In this document: piece after piece, positions 1-11,895 of the stretch | Layout: each line of letters begins with the position of its first letter | Position numbering within the stretch: position 1 is the stretch's first letter | Assembly (NCBI RefSeq): GCF_000801105.2 | Contig: NC_079516.1 | Coordinates: 42,946,908-43,010,907, forward strand | DNA: 64,000 nucleotides | Reading direction: 5' to 3' | Origin: Raphanus sativus | Lineage: Eukaryota > Streptophyta > Magnoliopsida > Brassicales > Brassicaceae | Notes under the pieces: generated by a model | Databases searched by the model: none | Told to the model about the DNA's origin: nothing | What the model saw: only the letters and a program-made list of their open reading frames with translations | Made by a program: the position numbers and the translations under genes

Positions 1-1500
1 AAGAATAAAGCATGATTGATGTAGATTTAGGGTCCTAGACATAATTATTGCTGTGCACATTAATATCAAAGACTTTACCAATCAAATTCAAAGATATTAA
101 AACAGAAAGAGAGAGAACCAGAATAAGTTCTTGTCTAAAAATCTCAAAAAAAAAGAAAAAAAATTCTAAGTTACTCTTCTGTTATCGGTACTTCATAACT
201 GGTTTACTTATATATTATTAAAACTGAAATATTTTTAAAATTTTTTTGAAACATATATAGCAGTATAAAATATATAATGAGTTTTATAAATATGAATGCC
301 AATTAGCTTGATACAATTTCTATATCTATATCTATATCAAATCTGGTGTACATGGTTCTAAATCTTCTGTAAATGCTGTGGGGGTCGAGGGTATTGGCAT
401 CACTAGACAATAAGGGTATGTGGAACTGGAATGTGAGGCACAAATATGGTCAAGAACTCAATGTTAGTATCCGGAACAAAGAGAGATCTCTAAATTTCAG
501 AAAAGAGAAAAAACAAAGAGAGATCTCTCTACACTGAGGCTAAGGCTTCTATTGGTAAACAAAGAGAGATCTCACAAATATTGCTACAGCTGATGAAGAA
601 GTAGAAGCAGTATGCTGCAGAAGATGTATGCTTTTATTAAAATTTTTAATAAGATGATTGGTAAAACAGTAGAATTATACAATTTTAATTTTTTATAAAA
701 GTTAGTATATAATAAATTTATTTTAAAATTAAATATATTAAATTATAATATATAATTAATAATATATTTGTTACTAAAAATAATGAATCTCAATTAATAA
801 CATAAATTAATATAAATTTTAAATGTGAAATATTATTATTTAAAAAAAATATATTTTTAAATATATATTTATTTTTGGATATAAAATAATTTTGAAAATT
901 ATTAAATAAAAACAAAAAAATATTTTGGATATAAATAATTTGAATATTATAAAACAAAATAAATAAATTATCATTATATATACATCTTTTTATTTTATAT
1001 ATTAATATAGAAAAGAGATATAATTAATCTATTTTATTTACTAATTTCAAAATTAGGTTTATATCGAAAATTTTATTTTAAAAATAAAATTTACAATTAA
1101 AATATCTATTTTTAAAATAATATTTTGCATTTACAATATAATATAATTTATATAATTAAATTATATTTTAAATGTGAAATACTATTTTAAAAAATATTTA
1201 TATTCTAAATTTATTATATAAATCAAAATTTCATTTTCTGGATATAAAAATAATTTTATGATATTATTAAATCAAATAAATGAACTAATTATATTTATTT
1301 ATTAAATTTATAAATTGTAAATACAAATGCTTTTCTAAAAGCTTCACATGAGAACATTTGCCAAAAAGTATTTGGAGAGCATTATGAGAGCATTAGCATT
1401 TAGTAAATACTTTTTTAAATAATTTTCTAACAAATGTTGATTGGATAATGTGGAGTATAATGTTAATGCTAATGCTCTAGCAAGCCACCTTTTTAAGCTC
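1..1500. other. AT-rich gene-less stretch
   Basis: No gene is recognisable. The short sequence AACAAAGAGAGATCTC occurs three times (475-490, 512-527, 558-573). The rest is very AT-rich and contains no long open frame. It probably consists of decayed repeats. Confidence 0.5.
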
Positions 1501-1537
1501 CATTTTGAGAAAAGCCAAAGGTCCCGTTTGATTTAGA

Positions 1538-1660
1538 CTCATTTTATCGCTATTGTTTTTTTTCTTATATATTTTGAGGTTATTATTAATTAGACCACGA
1601 GAGTGTGGCCATAATAGCATAAAACCACTTCTCTCACTTTCAGGAATGAGTTTCGAAAGG
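1538..1660 (+). repeat. Repeat module, uninterrupted copy
   Basis: A T-rich stretch ending in GAGGTTATTATTAA runs directly into TTAGACCACGAGAGTGTGG and then a segment ending TTTCAGGAATGAGTTTC. The same two halves recur at 2409-2460 and 4105-4172, separated by 1.6 kb. This copy is therefore the unfilled version of that site. Repeat family not recognised. Confidence 0.7.
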
Positions 1661-2460
1661 CCAAAGGTCCCGTTTGATTTAGAGTCTCGCTGGTTTTCCG
1701 TTACCACCCAAAAATACAATTTTTGCGGTTATTAACGGTTCACACCGTTTCAAAATAATCATATAAATTAATACAAATCATTTCGTACCACTCCGAACCT
1801 CTTAAAATCAAAAGTTGGTTACAGTTAGCTTTTGCAGTTACGAACAGTTGTAGATGTATAAATAAATATAAAATTAACTTTTAAAAATATTTTAAAATTT
1901 TAAATTAAAAATGGAATGTTATAAACAAAAATATATACACATTTTATATATTAATTTAAATTGACAAAACAGTATCTTAATTTGTTTTATAAAAACTTTA
2001 AATTAGATATTCATTAGAATTTTAAAAACTAATATACATACATATATAAAGATATAAACATATATGAAAATAAAGAAAAATATTCTTTTAAAAGTTTTAA
2101 ATAAATGTTCAAAAAATATTAAAATTATAACTTTCAACTAATTAAAAAATTAAACAAATAAATAAATATAATAATATTATTAATCATATTATATTAATAA
2201 TTGTTATATTTTATTCCAATAGTATATTTTTATATTATTATTAAACCGCAGCAATATCTCATAATCAATCAGTCACAAATATCATGCAAAAGTAACAATT
2301 TTCAAACGTTGTATTAGTCATACAAAACGCTAAATAACGCTTGAAACTGTAACCATCCGTATCGACAAATTCCCGCATCCGTAAACGTTGCGTTTGAACC
2401 AGTCGGACCCTAGACTCATTATCACTATTGTTTTTTTTATATATTTGAGGTTATTATTAA

Positions 2461-4095
2461 CGAAAATTTACTTAAATAGCACACATTTTAAGATTTATTA
2501 CCAGAACCAAATAAACTTTTTATTATTACTACCATTTTTAATACTAATCTGCCCTTTTATTACGTTGTGATGAAAGGTATTTATATGAATGCCATTATTT
2601 TTTCATGCCACATAAGTAAAAGACCGGCGTGACGTAGAAAATCATTAACTTGTATTAATGAATTCAATCGTAAAAGGATATGAAAGGATCGATGTTAGTG
2701 ACAATTGATTTACTGAAATCGGGATGCTTTATAAGATAACGGCTGACTTTCAAACATAAGTTACACGTATTCAGTTGATTTAGTTGATTTATATTCACTT
2801 AATATTGATAAGAGGAGATTAAATATAATTTTTTAAGTAATTCAATTACATTTTTTTATTTTAGTATGTTTGAAGTATGACTGAGTTATATAAACAACAC
2901 GGCTGAGTTATCTAAATGACACAACTGAAAATTATAAATATTTTTTGATTATAGAGTATATTTGAGGCATGCTTGAGTTGTATAAACGACACAGCTGAGA
3001 TATATAAACGACAAGGCTGAGTTGTGTAAACATAGCAGAAGTTAGATATAAAATACACGGTTGAGTTCTGTTTCAGACAGATAAAACACAAAATACTCGT
3101 TCAATGCACCATTCCCGTGATAACTCATCCATGTCTCCAAGCTTCATAGAACTCCTCCGCATCATCTCTGTTGAATCTGTCACTTCTCTCCGTCTCTTCC
3201 ATTCTTTTTCGTTTAAGTTTCTCTGTCACTCAAATCCCAAAAAAATATTTGGATTATCAAATTCTGGGAATCAAATCACAAACAATATGAAATCTGATAG
3301 AGAGTGAGAGACATACGTCAATCAAAACAAAAACAAAAGCAAAATGCACATTTTAAAAAAAAATGTACATAATGAAACCAAATCTATCACATGCAGAAAC
3401 AAAAAATCAAACTTTTAACAATATAATCACCTACCTCTTGATACATGTGAGATTGAGATGGTCATTAATCCAACCAAGAATATATTTCTTCCAACAAATT
3501 ATACATTGTCCATCATACACTCGACAAACTTCAATGAATACATACCACAATCGCTAACTTGTGTGTTTTTGGAATGTATTTGCCTTTTTCATCGGAACGA
3601 ACACTGCTTATAACTAAGTTTTCATAGATTGACAGGAAATAACTCAGCCACAATTGTATATATAAATCAGTCAGAACATAAAATAATTCAGCCATAACAT
3701 TAATAAAACTCAACAATAAACTCGAAAATATCAAAGTAAAGCGTCGAAACATACTAGAGAAAACAATTTCAGGCGATTTCGGAGAAGATGATTTCAGAAT
3801 TGATGATTTTGGAGAAGACAATGTCGATTTAAATAGCGATGAAAATTTAATCGACGAAGGAAATTTTTAATTTTTTTTAACAACGTAAAATTTAAGTTAA
3901 TCTTCAATTTATTGATATTACAATTATTAGTGATGTGAATTTGTTAATTAAAATTAATCGCAATAAAAAACTAAGAAAGAGTTTTTAATACTATAATTTA
4001 TTAGAGATAAAAAAACATTTTAGTAATTTAAAATTTTCTACGACACACACTACAGTAAGATAACAACTTTTCTATGTTATTCTACTAAAAATCTA
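2461..4095. mobile_element. Mutator-like (MULE/VANDAL-type) insertion with 9-bp target duplication
   Basis: The segment is flanked by the 9-bp direct repeat TATTATTAA (2452-2460 and 4096-4104). Removing one copy and the intervening 1,635 bp recreates the contiguous module seen at 1538-1660. A 9-bp duplication is the hallmark of Mutator-like elements. The termini are only loosely inverted, as in VANDAL-type non-TIR members. Variants of a roughly 23-bp motif containing GGCTGAGTTATATAAACGAC recur at about 2880-3070, and related inverted forms occur at about 3640-3700, which resembles subterminal repeats. No transposase frame is present, so the element is non-autonomous. Class is inferred from the target duplication length. 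Confidence 0.65.
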
Positions 4096-4104
4096 TATTA
4101 TTAA

Positions 4105-4172
4105 TTAGACCACGAGAGTGTGGTGTTTATAGCATAAAGCCACTTCTGTCAGTTTCAGGAATGCGTTTCAAA
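4105..4172 (+). repeat. Right half of the split repeat module
   Basis: This is the right half of the module that is uninterrupted at 1588-1657. Both begin TTAGACCACGAGAGTGTGG and continue through ATAGCATAAA and CCACTTCT. The left half lies at 2409-2460, across the Mutator-like insertion. Confidence 0.65.
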
Positions 4173-5167
4173 TCACGATGGTAACGACTTGCAATGCAAT
4201 CAATACGAAAGAATAGTCTCTTTTTCTATCACGAGTTGCAGCCCGTCATGAAAATAGCCGTTTTGTCTATATATTTAGGAGAAGAATCGTTGACGGTTTT
4301 GTTAGCAAAACTTAGCTGTACGTGGGCTCCATTACACATACAGACTTAAATAGGAACTATATCTTGGGGTATTAATTTTCAGTTTTAATTTTTATTTATT
4401 TATACTAAATAGTATATTTATAATATTTGATCGTTTTATATTGACTAAGCTAGGAATATGTATTTGGGTATCCACTCGAATTCGGTTAAAATTTATTCGG
4501 GTTTGAAATTTTTGAGTTAAAGATTCTAGCTCTATTCGGATATTTATAAACTTTGATTCCGGTTTGATTTAGATCTTTGCGGGTTTGATAACCTGTTTAA
4601 ATTATTTTAAAATTTTCGAAATTTATATATCTTTAAATATCTTTAAATCTAAAAAATATAACATGTAAATTTGAGTAATGTAAGTTAAAGTATCTAAATT
4701 AAAAATTAAAATAAATTTAACTTGAATATTTGGATGAAGAATAAATATACATATATTTAAATATTTTTGGTGTTTTGATTATTGTTTATCTATTTTAGAT
4801 GTTTACTTTTGACTATTTTTTATATTTCAAATCAACTTAAAATAGCTTATATCTTGGATATTAACTCGAAAATAGCTAACATATTGAAGTATATAAATAT
4901 AATTTAAATACATTTGAATATCCGAAATATTTCGTTCGAATAAGGTTTAGTTATGGTTACCAAAATGGTAAATCCGTTTGGATATTATCTAGTTTCGGTT
5001 CAAATTTGGTAATATTTTTTTCGTTCAGATTTGTTCAATGAAGAGTTGATATTATAATTTCAATGAATCGTTTGTTCAATAAAAATCGTTTGTCCATTAA
5101 ACACATTAATCAAAGTGAAAAATGTATTTTTTTAATTTGACATTGATTTAATTGAGAAGTTAATGAA
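4173..5167. other. Gene-less stretch with decayed TTCGGGT-type repeat
   Basis: No gene seen. From about 4450 to 5030 the sequence carries scattered CGAATTCGGTT, TTCGGGT and ATATCCGAA motifs typical of decayed non-autonomous hAT-like repeats in Brassicaceae. I could not define ends or a target duplication. Confidence 0.4.
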
Positions 5168-5332
5168 GTGTATTTAATTCAAATTTAATTTTAGAAAACA
5201 CATTAATGTAAGTGGAAAAGACAACATTAAAATATGAAGTATTATTTAATTGTGTATTTAATTCAAATTTAATTTGGAAAACACATTAATTAAATTGGAA
5301 AAGACAACATTAAAATAGGAAATATTATTTAA
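5168..5332 (+). repeat. Two tandem 84-bp repeat units
   Basis: Two adjacent units start with GTGTATTTAATTCAAATTTA at 5168 and 5252. They share the inner motifs AACACATTAAT and AAAAGACAACATTAAAATA and differ by a few substitutions and small indels. The segment after them ends in TTTTAATAATATAGATAATA, a common repeat edge in this genome. Origin unknown. Confidence 0.7.
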
Positions 5333-5828
5333 TGTCAGTGGCATGGAAGTGTAAATAACACTTAAAACTAAGAGACATTTTATATGTGTACTTTTCTTTT
5401 AATAATATAGATAATAATTAGACTAATTTTTTATCTAAAATCATAGAGAAGATGATAAGTACGAAAATTAACTAAAATTATAGAAAATATAACAAGTAAG
5501 TAAATTTATTTCTCAAATAGTAGTAAAGACTTAATGAATGGTTTAATTTTCATATGTAATCATATCTATTGAATATTTAAATTCATTAAATTTATAGTGC
5601 ATTTCTCATACGTAGGCAAACAAATCACAAACTAATTAGTCAGAAAAAGCTGCTTTAAAATTGTGCAGATGTGGATTGTGCTTTTGAAAAATAAACTTAA
5701 ATGAACTAGTAACAGAGGCTGACGTATCGGCATTTAGAAAGAAAAAAAAACTCTATATGTATGTTGTGTGGTGTCGGTCTGTGACGAGTAGGAAATAATA
5801 TACAAAATCAAAGGTTAAGAAAAAAAAA

Positions 5829-8620
5829 ATGGGTGAGGAGAAGAAGCAGCAGCACTTCGTGCTAGTACATGGTGCATGCCACGGCGCCTGGTGCTGGTAC
5901 AAGGTTAAGCCGCTTCTAGAGGCCGCCGGCCACCGCGTAACCGCCTTAGACCTTGCTGCTTCGGGTATAGACACAACCAGGTCTATCACTGAAATCTCCA
6001 CATGCGAACAATACTCTGAGCCATTGATACAGCTAATCGCCTCATTACCAAGTGATGAGAAGGTTGTGCTCGTTGGTCATAGCTTCGGAGGGTACAGCTT
6101 AGCAATGGCCATGGATAAGTTTCCAGACAAAATCTCTGGCTCAGTCTTCGTGACTGCTTTCATGCCCGATACCAAACACTCACCATCGTTTGTCGTAGAT
6201 AAGGTTTGATCTTGTTTTTAACGACCATTACTTTTTTCCTGTTTAGAGCCAAATCTTAAAGAATTGGAATTTAAACAAAAGTAATTACGAGCTTAAACTA
6301 TCTAGACATTAATTTTTTCATCCGCAACACTTCATTCTAGATATCATTAGGTCTTCTATACATGTTATCTTGTGGTTATCTAAGAAATATCACTACAAGA
6401 TGGGGCAGTATGACGTGGAAATCGTCCAAATGATCAATCCATAGCTCTTATCCTAATTTTGAACTATGGATTTTCAACTTAAAACACGCAAATAGCATTG
6501 AATGGATTTTGTCATCCAGTTAGATATATCTTTAGTTTGACTTTGATGTGAGACATGTTGACACTTGCAATTTACAGTTTTATTAATTTTGTTTTATTTT
6601 TTTGTGCAAGCCCAAACTTTTCATTCATGATTAAAAAGTCATAATGCCTAAGTCCTTTTTGGGTACAGAGTCAACATTTGCTGTTCTAAGAATAAAATTA
6701 AACTGGATAAAGTTAAAAAATTGGGATGAGAAATAGATGTCGTTTAGGATTTCTGCTATTTCCAAGTTCCTGAGGTGGTTGTTGATTAGGTTGATGAAAA
6801 TCTGAGAATCAGAGAAAATAAGGAGGGAATCTCTTCCACAATTAAAGGTAGAGATTGGGGCTTTTTGCAAAGCCAAAATTTCCGCCATAAAGGGAATTAC
6901 TTTTGTTCTTCTAAACCAATCAATTTACTCTTCCACAAGGGAATTACTACATGTTGCATAACCCAAAAATCAACATCTTAAATTATGTGGCCATCATTCA
7001 ATACCATAATAGTCCTAACCAATCACCCAACCAATATAGAACTGATAAGGATGTGATACATACAGATTTTCCCTTTCTCGAGTCTTTATAACTTGTGGGG
7101 TAGATCTCCATTTTTAAAGTCTTTATGATATGTGGTGTATATATATATATATATATTTTTTTTTTTTTGTAAACTGCATACTAAGTGGTGTATATATGCA
7201 ATAGCCATAAGCCCATAAAGGTAGAAAGAATCCGGATATTCGAAAAAATTAAAGTATTCAAATCTAAATTTGAATTTGTCAGATCAGTAGATTTAGTATT
7301 CGGATTCAGATACATAGTTCATAAAAATATTTAAAAGATAAAGTATTTTAAAGTACTAAAATTCTAAAAATAATATATATATTAAATAGTTCTACAAGAT
7401 TTATCAATACATATTTTCTATATAATATTAAAAACAAGATTTATCAATACACATATGTATATAATAATAAATATTAAAATATATAAAACTAATTTTATGT
7501 ATAAATATTAATATATCAAATGTAATTACTAATAAAATTAAAATTTTAATATATTTTTAAAACACATATATAGATCTAGATATTCGGACCTAAAAATCAA
7601 AAGATCCGGATCTGGATTTGATTTTGACTATTATCCGGATCCGAATTCGGACTCCCGAATATCTTATTTACGGAGCGGAATTCGGATAATAAATCTAGTC
7701 CTAAATAAACCTATATTAAAAATATTTAACGTGTATGCAGGGCCGTCTAATAATTTGGACTTCTAATTATGTAACAAGAACCCAAGTTCTCTAAGAAAAG
7801 TACTGTAAAGTCATAATAATTTTGTTTTGGACCCTATACAAAAGCACCACTTGCACTTGGCTAGAGACCCTATACAAAAGCACCCCCTATATATATGTTA
7901 CCTATCTCACATATCCTATTTCTTCCCTATTGAACGTGTATGTGGGTAGTACAGTGAGTTTAATTTCATCTATTTTACTAAAAGTCTCACTTTCATCTAT
8001 TTTACTAAAAGTCCAAGTAGTGTACTTTCATAGTGGTTAAAAGTTTTACCGCCATAGCATTCTATAATTTAATTGTCTTTAACCAGAAAGATACATCTAA
8101 ATTTTAACTCTGTGATCACGTACAAGTTTGCACGGGAGACGCCACCAGAAGCATGGTTGGGCTCGGAGTTAAAACCGTATGGCTCAGACAATTCCGGTGT
8201 GTCAATGTTTTTCAGCACTGAGTGCATGAAGCACGCTCTCTATCAACTTTCTCCTGTTGAGGTAATTTGATGTATCATCATCAACATACCATAATGATAA
8301 AATGATAAATACTCATGTATGTGGTAATCTTGATTTAGGATATTGAGCTTGGATTGCTTCTAAAGAGGCCTGGATCATTGTTCATCAACGATTTAACCAA
8401 GGTGGAGAACTTTTCGGACAGAGGGTATGGATCTGTTCATCGAGCTTACATTGTGTGCAAAGAGGACAAAATAATTACAAAAGAACTTCAATGGTGGATG
8501 ATTGATAATTATCCGGCGAAAGTAGTGAAGGAGATGGAAGACACAGATCATATGCCAATGTTCAGCAAGCCTCAGTTACTAAGTGACTATCTCTTGGAAA
8601 TCGCGGAAAAGTTCTCTTAA
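5829..8620 (+). CDS. Methylesterase, MES1/2/3 clade (alpha/beta hydrolase)
   Basis: Three exons: 5829-6203, 8127-8261 and 8339-8620. All introns are GT-AG and in frame, giving 263 residues, the usual length for the family. These enzymes demethylate small signalling esters such as methyl salicylate, methyl jasmonate and methyl-IAA; which one this copy uses cannot be read from sequence. The N-terminal LVHGACHGAW forms the oxyanion region. The nucleophile is Ser85 in GHSFGG, with Asp213 (CKED) and His241 (DHMPMF) completing the triad. No signal peptide is present, so the protein is probably cytosolic. Intron 1 is 1.9 kb, far longer than usual, because it carries a LINE remnant and a decayed hAT-like repeat. 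Two dead tandem copies follow downstream. The closest Arabidopsis relatives, from memory, are MES1-MES4 at At2g23580-23620. Confidence 0.9.
6631..6888 (-). pseudogene. LINE RNase H-domain remnant inside the methylesterase intron
   Basis: The minus strand encodes about 85 residues resembling the RNase H-like (RVT_3) C-terminus of plant L1-type non-LTR retrotransposons. It opens with AEILALQKA, has SDSQIFINLINNHLRN (the usual SDSQ catalytic segment), and ends in the family's FILRTANVDSVPKKDL pattern. No reverse transcriptase or upstream domain is present, so it is a truncated fragment. It lies antisense within intron 1 of the methylesterase gene. Identification is by motif only. Confidence 0.6.
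7210..7710. repeat. Decayed ATCCGGATATTCG-type repeat in the methylesterase intron
   Basis: The sequence runs from about TAGAAAGAATCCGGATATTCG to GGAATTCGGATAATAAATCT, with inverted ATCCGGATAT/TTATCCGGAT motifs near both ends and an AT-rich centre. This resembles the hAT-type non-autonomous elements found elsewhere in the window, but no convincing 8-bp duplication was found. Confidence 0.4.
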
Positions 8621-8863
8621 ATTATCTTGTTATGAAAATGTATTTGGATACAAATAAGTGTTGTCCTGCAAATGGGTCTTTCTAAAGATCAGGACTTTTA
8701 TCGCGTTCAATGTTTGACATCTATTTAAAATAAACTTAAACAGTCAATGTAGTGTTGGTTTGGCATTCTCTAGATCTAAGAGAACGACCAAAAACAAACA
8801 AAAAGTATATGTGAGAAAGTCGTCTATATAAGTGTTAGCCAAGATGTAGAAGTAAAGAAAACA

Positions 8864-9372
8864 ATAGATAAGGAGTACAAGAAGCGGTTTGCCCTCGTCC
8901 ATGGGCTCTGCCACAGCGCATGGACTAGTTTATAATCAAGTTGTTTCCAAGGAAATAAATAATTTCTTTTTCCTCTTCTTTTGTTGTTAAGTTCTTAAAT
9001 ACATCTCTCAAAAATTTGATTTCCAACAGCTATTCAGCATCTTTAAGAGAAGAATCTTAAGCATATACCTCTTCTTGCAGCTATCATCAAAGAAGTGCAA
9101 GAAATGAGGGCTAACAAGAACTTGCTATTAAGCCTAGTAAATCTAATTTGAGAATAACATGTCACCTTATTATTTGTCAACAACGTAACTATTGTACCTA
9201 CTTTTGTTCCACCAGCATACATATATTGTATACAAAGTGGACAAAGCCATTGCAGAATAAATTCAACGGTGAATAAAAATCTAGCAAACTTTTTGGTAGA
9301 TATATGTGTCAATGTTCTGCAAGTCTCAATTACTAAATGACCAGCTCTTGGAGAAAATCACTTCAACTAACT
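8864..9372 (+). pseudogene. Methylesterase pseudogene copy A
   Basis: Around 8864-8934 the plus strand encodes KRFALVHGLCHSAWT, matching the start of methylesterases. The start codon has become ATA (8864-8866) and a stop follows within about 23 codons. The middle of the gene is not recognisable. At about 9195-9372 the last exon reappears with nonsense changes: a YIVYKVDKAIAE segment, then MFCKSQLLNDQLLEKI, which parallels the C-terminus of the intact gene upstream. This is a long-dead tandem duplicate. Confidence 0.75.
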
Positions 9373-9526
9373 TTCTACAGATATGTAAATGAATTAGGTA
9401 TGATTTAAGTGCATGTTCTAAAATGGATCTTTCCAAATATGACTTCATTGCTTTCTATGGATCTCAGAGAATGACAAAAAACAATCACTATATTGTTGAA
9501 CCAAGAGGCTTAAAGTAAATAAGACA

Positions 9527-9790
9527 ATGGAGAAGGAGAACAAGAAGCGGTTTGTGCTTGTCCATGGGCTCTGCCACGGCGCGTGGACATAGTACGAGGT
9601 GAAAACGCAGCTGGTGGTTGCAGGTCACAGCGTTACCTCAATGGATCTTGCTGCATCGGGTATAAACATGACAAGACTAGAAGAGATTCAGACTTTGAAG
9701 GATTACGCCAGAGTACTTCTTCTTCAGTCAGAAATGCAGTAACTGGGGCAAAAGTGATACATCATAACTGGAAGTTACTTCATCCATAAT
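9527..9790 (+). pseudogene. Methylesterase pseudogene copy B (exon 1 fragment)
   Basis: The copy starts with an intact ATG at 9527 and encodes a methylesterase N-terminus with [16 protein letters not shown]. Codon 22 is TAG (9590-9592), where the intact gene has tryptophan. Beyond it, in the same frame, [18 protein letters not shown] is still clear. Similarity fades after about 9750, before the GHSFGG serine motif. No later exons were found before the GDSL gene. The copy is closer in sequence to pseudogene A than to the intact gene, suggesting a duplication after the split from it. Confidence 0.8.
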
Positions 9791-10343
9791 AGCTCAAGCG
9801 ACCAAGCATAGTCTGCCAAGCCGCGGTTATGTTCACAACCGTGCCTAAAACATGTTAGAGAAGAATCATAAATTACGACATGAAAAAAGTAACACACAGA
9901 ATCGTGCCTAAGATAGCATCACTCAAACCAATTACGCAGAGCATTTTTTTGTGTGAAAAAAGAAAAAAAAAACTGCATTGAAAGAGGATAAAGCTCATTT
10001 CACAAGAGCATCAAAGATCGATGATCCGTAATGGAAGAGACAGTGTTCTGCAATCTTAAAGAGAGACAAATAAGTAACTAAAGCATAAATTTCCTTACAG
10101 AAATCTGTCACTTTGTCTGAGTATATTGTGGGACATCCATTCAATTGCTCAAAATAGTCGTTTTAAAGCTCTGCATTCTTTTAAGCATATCCTTAGAAAA
10201 CAAAAACTAAAGCATTCTCACTAAAATTAAAAACAACACAAACACATACAAACATGGATCTTAGCTTTGCGTATATCAAACGTAAATGCAAGAAAAATAG
10301 GTATAGAATCTCCAAGGAGACGCTTTGTGAACAAACAATCGAA
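9791..10343. other. Intergenic stretch between methylesterase pseudogene B and the GDSL gene
   Basis: No gene recognised. It probably includes the 3' untranslated region of the minus-strand GDSL gene. A short A-rich tract lies near 9959-9972. Confidence 0.4.
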
Positions 10344-11895
10344 TCACATATCTCTAAGTTTGCTGAGATTAACCGGAGATATAACTTTAATATCACCATA
10401 CAACAATTGCTTCGCGATGATAACATTTGCTGCTTCACTCGGATGATAAGGATCCCAAAACACATACTTGTCCCTTTCCTCGCACAAACTCGAAGTCGGT
10501 CCGCACGGTATTATACCTGCATACTGTCCTCCATTACCGCAACAAGCCTTTGTCGCAGATTTGAACCCTTTAAGGTATATAAAACGTGCGTATATGTTAG
10601 TAATGTGCGTGTAGGAATTACAGAAGAATTAAACAAATATATTTATTACCGTATTTTTTGTAGTTAGTGATGAGTTCCATGACCAAATCGTAGACATTTG
10701 CATGCACGAACATTGCTCCAGGAAGCTTCTTGTTTAGGTCCTCCAATAAACTCTTTAGTCGAACGTTGTATTGATTTGCTAGCTTATTAGCCAAGTCCAC
10801 ACACTCGTCTTCGTTTAATTGATTAATGGTTTTCTGGTACGGTATGCATCCGATCGGTCCAACGTTCCCGATCACAAACTTCCTCGCATCCAATTGATAC
10901 AACCTCTGCATCGTCATTAATTGTAAGCTTATAACGTATGATGCAAAGGTAAGAAAACTCTGTTGGTTTTGCTTACGGTTAGTTGGTCGCGTAGATGATC
11001 AAGCATGTCGCCAATAAAAATATCAGGAGTTTCCGTGAGCCGTGTTCCAACAGAGAGAAGTGGGAATAGATAGTTGTTGAGGAAGTCGTTGGCTCCGATA
11101 GTGATTGAGAATATTGATTTCTTGCTTATATACTCTTTTGCTTTGTCCTTTCCAAGTAGGCCATCGAATTGTTTACGTGTGGTGTTGAAGAAATCTACTT
11201 GTACATCCATACCTAACCTATTCACCTACCAAATATTTACATTTTTGCACAAAAATTAGAAGTCTAAAAATACATTTTTAACATATTATCAAATCCAGAT
11301 AACTAAAACTTACAAAGATTCTTCCAGTTGCATTCATGATTCCTCCTCCTCCAGACGCGTAATTCACACCGGCTAATAAAGCTTTTCCGGTAGCGTTTGG
11401 TGCTAAGAAAGGGATCGCATAGTTCGCTGACCCAAGTTCTTCCCCTGAAATATCATAAATCAAACCGTTCATAAAGTAAAAGTAACATGTGTACACCAAA
11501 TAAACATCAATATCATATATATTAATGATGTATACCACATATCATCTACTATATATATGTGTTACAGAATATAGATAGTAGTTCTCCGTACCAACGATGT
11601 CACCAATGGTACGGCCATTAGTAAACCGACCGGTAGGGTTTCCTCCGGAGGCTTTGAAATCGATACCATTAGGCTTCATATTGGCCCTAGACAAGGTCGG
11701 TAGATAATTATTGTTTCCAGCATCGACTAGAGAATCTCCAAATATAAACGAAGCTCCTAATCCGCCGTTTTTGTTATCATTATTGGTAACTCCACGACCA
11801 GCAGCTCCCACTAGAGCAGTGAGAGTTAAGAAGAAGGAGAACAGGAAGAGAGTCACGTCCATATCTCTTCTCGGACTAGAAGCTTTTGTGGTCAT
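10344..11895 (-). CDS. GDSL esterase/lipase (At2g23540-like)
   Basis: Five exons on the minus strand (11895-11592, 11444-11314, 11225-10977, 10905-10650, 10567-10344) join in frame to 387 residues, typical of the plant GDSL/SGNH family. Residues about 10-33 form a hydrophobic secretion signal. Block I is FIFGDSLVDAGNNNYL with the catalytic serine. Block II lies around the Gly in NYASGGGGI and block III around GANDF. The C-terminal DPYHPSEAAN supplies the catalytic Asp and His. Family members are secreted hydrolases acting on lipid or cutin-like esters; the substrate here is unknown. Position and length match Arabidopsis At2g23540. Nothing in the frame appears broken. Confidence 0.92.

Noticed and set aside
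2870..3070. Regularly recurring 23-bp words, CRISPR-like at first glance
   Set aside because: Spacers are irregular, units are diverged, and the genome is a plant. They are best explained as subterminal repeats of the transposon.
3531..3821. Minus-strand 96-codon frame
   Set aside because: Low-complexity Ser/Lys start inside the Mutator-like insertion, with no homology recognised.
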